A DNA stretch of 8,016 nucleotides from JAGNLA01 sp964472265. GTDB taxonomy: Bacteria; Caldisericota; Caldisericia; JAAYUI01. Location: contig CAYYJO010000081.1 of the NCBI GenBank assembly GCA_964472265.1, forward strand, positions 1 to 8,016. The letters run 5' to 3'. The notes below the pieces were generated by a model, which searched no databases, was not told the origin of the DNA, and was given only the letters and a program-made list of their open reading frames with translations. Of this stretch, positions 3,550-8,016 are shown one piece after another. The translations under genes were made by a program, and so were the position numbers. Numbering within the stretch: the first letter of the stretch is position 1; each line of letters begins with the position of its first letter.

Positions 3550-6213
3550 ATGGACAAACTCATCTACAGCTTTGAAGAAGCATCATCACAGGTTCCGGCC
3601 GACAAGGGTAAAGAGATTCTGGGTGGAAAAGGCGTTGGACTCGCCTACATGACCAAGATTGCGCTTCCGGTACCGCCAGGATTCACGATTGTCACCTTCG
3701 CCTGCAAGTATTTCTACGGCGAATGGGGCGAAAAGATGCCCACCGACTTCCAGACAGACATTCTCAAGTATGTCACAGGCGTTGAGAAGCAGACAGGCAA
3801 AAAGTTCGGCGATCCGTCAAACCCTCTTCTGGTTTCAGTCCGTTCAGGCGCAGCAGTATCAATGCCAGGCATGATGGACACCATCCTCAACCTCGGACTT
3901 ACAGACGCAACCGCTGACGGCTTCGCTAAGCTCAACGGCGACGAGCGCTTCACATTCGACTGCTACAGAAGACTCATCCAGATGTACTCAAACGTCGTCC
4001 TTGGCGTCAGCCACGATGCCTTCGAGGAAGTCCTCCATAAGGTTAAACACGATATCGGCGCAACGGCAGACCAGGATCTCAAGGCTGCAGACTGGAAGAA
4101 GGTCATTGAAGGGTACAAGAAAGTCGTGCTCGAAAAGACCGGCAAACCGTTCCCGCAGGACGCAAAAGAACAGCTGTTCGGCGCCATTATGGCCGTCTTC
4201 AAGTCATGGAACAACCAGAGAGCCATTGACTACAGAAAGCTTTACGACATCAAGGGTCTCCACGGAACAGCCGTCAACATCCAGACAATGGTTTTTGGAA
4301 ACATGAACAACTCGTCAGGCACAGGCGTTGCCTTCACACGCAACCCCAACACCGGCGAAAGAAAATACTTCGGCGAATACCTTGTCAACGCACAGGGTGA
4401 AGACGTCGTTGCAGGCATCAGAACGCCGTCACCGATCGCCCACCTCAACGATGAAATGCCGACAGTCTACAAACAGCTCACAGGCGTTTTCGACACGCTC
4501 GAACACGAACAGAAGGACATGCAGGACGTCGAATTCACAATCGAAAACGGCAGACTCTTCGTCCTTCAGACCCGCTCAGGCAAGAGAACCGGTCAGGCAG
4601 CTGTAAAGATTGCCGTTGACATGGTCAAGGAAGGCATCATTGACAAGGACACCGCCCTCCTGAGAGTCAACCCGAACGACCTCAACCAGCTACTTCACAA
4701 ACAACTCGACCCGGAATCAAAGAAGAAAGCAAAATCAGCAGCAAAGGGCCTTCCAGCCTCACCGGGCGCAGCAGTCGGACAGGTCGTTTTCACCGCTGAA
4801 GACGCAGTCACATGGACGGATGAAGGCAAGAAAGTAATCCTTGTAAGAGCTGAAACCTCACCGGAAGACGTCATGGGCATGTTCAAGTCCCTCGGCATCC
4901 TCACCTCGACAGGTGGAATGACCTCACACGCAGCCGTTGTTGGCCGTGGAATGGGCAAATGCTGCGTTGTCGGCTGCGGTGCACTGGTAGTCAACCAGAA
5001 TACGAAATACTTTGAAATCAAGACTCCGGAAGGCGTCAAGAAGATAACCGAAGGCGAATGGATTTCACTCGACGGCGCAACCGGAGATGTCTACCTCGAA
5101 AAGCTCGGAACAACCGAACCGACCCTCTCAGGAGACTTCGGCGAATTCATGGGCTGGGCAGACCAGGCCAGGAAGATCGGCGTGAGAACAAACGCTGATT
5201 CCCCACACGACTCAAAGGTAGCAAGATCATTCGGTGCTGAAGGCATCGGACTTTGCAGAACAGAGCACATGTTCTTTGCAGAAGACAGAATTCGTGCAGT
5301 CCGCGAAATGATCCTTGCCGAAACGCTGGAAGGCCGTGAAAAAGCCCTCGCAAAGCTCCTCCCGATGCAAAAGGAAGACTTCACCGGCATCCTCGAGGCA
5401 ATGCAGGGATTCCCTGTCACCATCCGCACGCTTGACCCACCGCTCCACGAGTTCCTCCCGCAGAAGGACGATAAGGAAGAAATCAAAGCCATCTCAAAAG
5501 AACTTGGCGTTTCAGAAGAGAAACTCATACAGAAAATAGAATCGCTCCACGAACTCAACCCGATGCTCGGCCACAGGGGCTGCCGTCTTGGAATCACATT
5601 CCCGGAAATCACCAGGATGCAGGCACAGGCAATCATGGAAGCTGCATGCGAACTCAAGAAGAAGGGGCTCGATGTCAAGCCGGAAATCATGATCCCGCTG
5701 GTTGGCGACGTTGCAGAGCTTGCAAACCAGAAGAAGATCGTTTTCGACGTTTGTGAAGCGACACAGAAAAAGTACGGCGTGAAGGTTGATTACATGATCG
5801 GAACGATGATCGAGGTTCCAAGGGCTGCCCTCACAGCTGACCAGGTTGCAACGGAAGCCGAATTCTTCTCATTCGGTACCAACGACCTCACACAGATGAC
5901 GTTCGGATTCAGCCGTGACGACGTTGGAAAGTTCATCAAGGACTACATCGACAAGAACATCCTCGAAAAGGATCCGTTCCAGGTTCTCGATCAGGTGGGC
6001 GTTGGCCAGCTCGTGAAGATGGCCGTCGAAAAGGGTCGCTCAACAAGGAAGAACCTCAAATGCGGAATTTGTGGGGAACACGGCGGAGAACCCTCATCGG
6101 TTGAATTCTGTCACAGGACAGGCCTCAACTACGTTTCCTGCTCACCGTTCAGGGTACCGATTGCTCGCCTTGCAGCAGCACAGGCAGCCATCAAGGAGAA
6201 CAAGGGCAAGTAA
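3550..6213 (+). CDS. ppdK: Pyruvate, phosphate dikinase
   Basis: PPDK interconverts ATP + pyruvate + Pi with AMP + PEP + PPi in the cytosol. In anaerobes it often works glycolytically in place of, or beside, pyruvate kinase, or in gluconeogenesis. The 887-residue product is close to the 874 of the Clostridium symbiosum enzyme. The N-terminal ATP-binding domain shows LGGKGVGLAYM (24-34), VRSGAAVSMPGMMDT (97-111) and QTRSGKRT (340-347). The swivelling phosphohistidine domain has GGMTSHAAVVGRGMG with His460 as catalytic residue and Thr458 at the position of the plant regulatory threonine. The C-terminal PEP/pyruvate barrel has RTEHMFF (Arg570), TIRTLDPPLHEFLP (Arg626), metal ligands Glu755 and Asp779 (SFGTNDLTQMTFG), and Cys841 in CGICGEHGGEP. 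Offsets from the C. symbiosum residues are constant (+5 for the His, +9 for the arginines, +10 later), so the enzyme appears intact. Codon choice is strongly C-biased at third positions, suggesting high expression. Confidence 0.98.
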   Translation: MDKLIYSFEEASSQVPADKGKEILGGKGVGLAYMTKIALPVPPGFTIVTFACKYFYGEWGEKMPTDFQTDILKYVTGVEKQTGKKFGDPSNPLLVSVRSGAAVSMPGMMDTILNLGLTDATADGFAKLNGDERFTFDCYRRLIQMYSNVVLGVSHDAFEEVLHKVKHDIGATADQDLKAADWKKVIEGYKKVVLEKTGKPFPQDAKEQLFGAIMAVFKSWNNQRAIDYRKLYDIKGLHGTAVNIQTMVFGNMNNSSGTGVAFTRNPNTGERKYFGEYLVNAQGEDVVAGIRTPSPIAHLNDEMPTVYKQLTGVFDTLEHEQKDMQDVEFTIENGRLFVLQTRSGKRTGQAAVKIAVDMVKEGIIDKDTALLRVNPNDLNQLLHKQLDPESKKKAKSAAKGLPASPGAAVGQVVFTAEDAVTWTDEGKKVILVRAETSPEDVMGMFKSLGILTSTGGMTSHAAVVGRGMGKCCVVGCGALVVNQNTKYFEIKTPEGVKKITEGEWISLDGATGDVYLEKLGTTEPTLSGDFGEFMGWADQARKIGVRTNADSPHDSKVARSFGAEGIGLCRTEHMFFAEDRIRAVREMILAETLEGREKALAKLLPMQKEDFTGILEAMQGFPVTIRTLDPPLHEFLPQKDDKEEIKAISKELGVSEEKLIQKIESLHELNPMLGHRGCRLGITFPEITRMQAQAIMEAACELKKKGLDVKPEIMIPLVGDVAELANQKKIVFDVCEATQKKYGVKVDYMIGTMIEVPRAALTADQVATEAEFFSFGTNDLTQMTFGFSRDDVGKFIKDYIDKNILEKDPFQVLDQVGVGQLVKMAVEKGRSTRKNLKCGICGEHGGEPSSVEFCHRTGLNYVSCSPFRVPIARLAAAQAAIKENKGK

Positions 6214-6216
6214 TAA

Positions 6217-7914
6217 ATGGCAGACCGCAACCGAGTGGTTGACGAGATAAGCGCCCGACTGCCGATTACAGATGTGGTCGGGCGTTATGTAAAGCTCAAA
6301 AAGGCCGGGAGAAACTATCTCGGCCTTTGTCCTTTTCATGCGGAGCGCACACCGTCATTCACTGTCTCTCCCGACAAGAACATGTTCTACTGCTTCGGCT
6401 GCAAGGCTGGTGGAGACGTGGTTTCTTTTGTCTCAAAGGTCGAAGGGCTGACGTATTTTGAAGCGCTTCAGCAGCTTGCAAAAGAAGCCGGTGTTGAGAT
6501 TGAAAACATCAAGCGTGGGCCTGATCTTTCACGGGATTTTGAACTTGTGGAGTTTGTTCAGGGCGTGTTCAGGGATCAATTCAAAAAATCCTCGATTGCA
6601 CAGGATTACGCAAACAAACGTGGCATGAAGCCTGAAACAATCGAACGGTTCCAGATCGGTTTTGCTCCGGCAAACGCTGATTATTTGGTGGCGATGTTAA
6701 ACAAGGCAGGATACAGCCTCGAACTTGCAAGAAAACTCGGTGTTGTCTCCCAAGGCAACGATGGCTCCTACTTCTCCTACATGCGCGACCGCCTGACCTT
6801 CCCAATTTCAGACACTCGAGGCAGGGTGGTTGCTTTCGGCGGAAGGATAATCGGTGAAGGTGAACCAAAATATCTGAATTCTCCGGCAACCCCGATCTTT
6901 GAAAAGGGGAATAACCTCTACGGGTGGCAGCAGGCGAGACAGACCATCTCACAGCGCAGCAGGGCAATCGTCGTTGAAGGCTACATGGATGCCGTATCCA
7001 TGCATCAGGCAGGTTTTACCGAAACTGTAGCTTCTCTTGGAACCGCATTCACGATCAACCAGGCCATGCTTTTGAGAAAACTTGGGGCTGATGCCTATCT
7101 GTTTTTCGACGGTGACCAGGCTGGAGAGAAAGCGACCGAATCGGCGATCAAAAACTGTTTTGCTGCCGGAATCGCTTGCAGGATTATCAGGCCAGATGGC
7201 GTAAAAGACCCTGACGATCAGGCAAAAGTGGGTGTAGATTCAGTAAATGCCGTCATTTCCAAAGCCGCTGAGCCAGTTGATTTTTTAATCCATCATTACC
7301 TTTCCCAGGAAACCATCCCTGATTCATCCACTGCAAAATCGAGGGTTACAAGAAAAGTTCGTGAGGTGCTGGCAACCACCAATGATAAGATAGTAATCGG
7401 GCAAGGTCTGGACAAGATTTCAAAGCTCCTTGGCATTCCAAGATCAAGCATTGATGATATTACCGAAATTAAACCGAAAACAAATTTAAGTGTCCAATCA
7501 GCCCGACAACAGTTTGAGCACAGGGTACTCAGGGCAATTTTAGCTGATAAAGACACAATCGCTTTTATTCGTCCATTTTTATTTGCACAATTTTTCCAGG
7601 ATGAAATGTGCAGGAATTTCACAAAAATGTTATTGGATTATGATTTCGAACTGGATAAAATACAAAATTGCTTGCTTGATGATTCGACGGCAAGTGAGTT
7701 AAATTCATTTCTGGCAAAGCTTCTGGTGGAAGAGACTCCCGAAGAGGGCGATGTTCTATTGAAATCGCTCAGGCTGGAGTTGGTGAAATTTCGCCTGGAA
7801 GAGCTGCGGAGCAAAGAGATTGATCTTTTAACCAAAGATGAGCTGGAGGAGTATCTAAATCTTGAGAGGATACGCAACAAGATAACCAAAGATGGCGCAG
7901 AAAGAAACAGCTAA
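6217..7914 (+). CDS. dnaG: DNA primase DnaG
   Basis: DnaG makes the RNA primers for Okazaki fragments and leading-strand initiation, working with the replicative helicase DnaB. The 565-residue product has the N-terminal zinc-binding domain (CPFH at 38-41 and CFGC at 59-62, a CHCC site), the RNA polymerase basic motif (YMRDRLTFPISDTRGRVVAFGG, about 188-209), and the Toprim core with EGYMD (254-258), DGDQAG (298-303) and DPDD (331-334) supplying the acidic metal ligands. EPKYLNSP (216-223) is also conserved. Residues from about 430 on are the helicase-interaction region and match only in general character, as usual; the DNA there is visibly richer in A and T. ATG 6217 follows the ppdK stop by 3 nt (TAATAAATG), with AAGGG 10 nt upstream, so it is cotranscribed with ppdK. 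The likely rpoD start lies inside its 3' end. Confidence 0.98.
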   Translation: MADRNRVVDEISARLPITDVVGRYVKLKKAGRNYLGLCPFHAERTPSFTVSPDKNMFYCFGCKAGGDVVSFVSKVEGLTYFEALQQLAKEAGVEIENIKRGPDLSRDFELVEFVQGVFRDQFKKSSIAQDYANKRGMKPETIERFQIGFAPANADYLVAMLNKAGYSLELARKLGVVSQGNDGSYFSYMRDRLTFPISDTRGRVVAFGGRIIGEGEPKYLNSPATPIFEKGNNLYGWQQARQTISQRSRAIVVEGYMDAVSMHQAGFTETVASLGTAFTINQAMLLRKLGADAYLFFDGDQAGEKATESAIKNCFAAGIACRIIRPDGVKDPDDQAKVGVDSVNAVISKAAEPVDFLIHHYLSQETIPDSSTAKSRVTRKVREVLATTNDKIVIGQGLDKISKLLGIPRSSIDDITEIKPKTNLSVQSARQQFEHRVLRAILADKDTIAFIRPFLFAQFFQDEMCRNFTKMLLDYDFELDKIQNCLLDDSTASELNSFLAKLLVEETPEEGDVLLKSLRLELVKFRLEELRSKEIDLLTKDELEEYLNLERIRNKITKDGAERNS

Positions 7915-8016
7915 AGACAAAAAAGAGGAAGTGGCAAAGAAGGCAAAAGCCGTGACCCAGCCGCAGAAGACTGCAGCAAAGGGTAAAACGGCCGAAACCT
8001 CCGAACCGGCAAAGAC
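7892..8016 (+). CDS. rpoD: Lys/Ala-rich N-terminus, probably primary sigma factor RpoD (cut by right edge)
   Basis: An open frame begins at ATG 7892, overlaps the dnaG end by 23 nt and runs off the window after 41 complete codons. The visible peptide begins MAQKETAKDKKEEVAKKA and stays rich in Lys, Ala, Glu, Thr and Pro, so it is probably disordered. No sigma-factor motif lies within the window. The assignment rests on position: rpoD directly follows dnaG in the macromolecular synthesis operon of many bacteria, and RpoD proteins of several phyla have Lys/Ala-rich N-terminal extensions. A Shine-Dalgarno at proper distance was not found (GAGAGGA is about 21 nt upstream), so initiation would rely on coupling with dnaG, or the true start could be GTG 7931 or beyond the edge. 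That a coding frame is present is likely; the name is inference. Confidence 0.5.
   Translation, partial: MAQKETAKDKKEEVAKKAKAVTQPQKTAAKGKTAETSEPAK

Noticed and set aside
5091..5690. 199-codon open frame on the minus strand
   Set aside because: It lies wholly antisense to the conserved PEP-binding barrel of ppdK. It is a by-product of the C-ending codon bias of that gene.
6581..6967. 128-codon minus-strand frame
   Set aside because: It is antisense to the conserved primase core of dnaG, and its product is not protein-like beyond being open.
1..8016. CRISPR array, insertion sequence, prophage or toxin-antitoxin signs
   Set aside because: No repeated spacers, transposase motifs, terminal inverted repeats or small toxin-like genes were seen. 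Nearly all of the window is accounted for by housekeeping genes.

Overview
The window is an ordinary-looking but divergent piece of bacterial chromosome holding two divergently transcribed housekeeping operons. Base composition is moderate, near half GC by eye. The mix suggests an uncultivated or little-studied bacterium, probably diderm, because its YidC carries a large extracytoplasmic domain. Pyruvate phosphate dikinase next to replication and transcription genes hints at an anaerobic, PPi-using metabolism. The phylum cannot be fixed from this sequence alone.

Minus strand, reading from about 3340 down to 1: a strong sigma70-like promoter leads into rpmH (L34), rnpA (RNase P protein), yidD, yidC, jag (KH/R3H RNA-binding protein) and the first 190 codons of mnmE, which runs off the left edge. 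This is the classical rpmH-rnpA-yidD-yidC-jag-mnmE cluster, usually found near the chromosomal origin. It is very compact: rpmH/rnpA overlap by 4 nt, yidC/jag by 11 nt, and jag/mnmE are 1 nt apart. It couples ribosome and tRNA maturation to membrane protein insertion.

The 239 nt between rpmH and the chosen ppdK start hold back-to-back promoters, a 24-nt-period direct repeat and small dyads. No DnaA boxes were seen and dnaA is not here.

Plus strand, from about 3488 to the right edge: promoter, ppdK (887 aa, all key catalytic residues present), dnaG primase (565 aa) 3 nt later, then the first 41 codons of a Lys/Ala-rich protein that overlaps dnaG by 23 nt and is probably the N-terminus of the primary sigma factor RpoD. 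This resembles the macromolecular synthesis operon with ppdK in the upstream position.

The points most worth a second look are: (i) YidC, whose ectodomain looks like two Ig-like/CARDB-type beta-sandwiches behind a cleavable-looking signal peptide; (ii) yidD, which has no ATG, GTG or TTG start downstream of the middle of rnpA; and (iii) the joining of the rpmH cluster to a ppdK-dnaG-rpoD operon. I saw no mobile elements, CRISPR arrays, tRNAs or rRNAs, and no evidence for a wholly new system.
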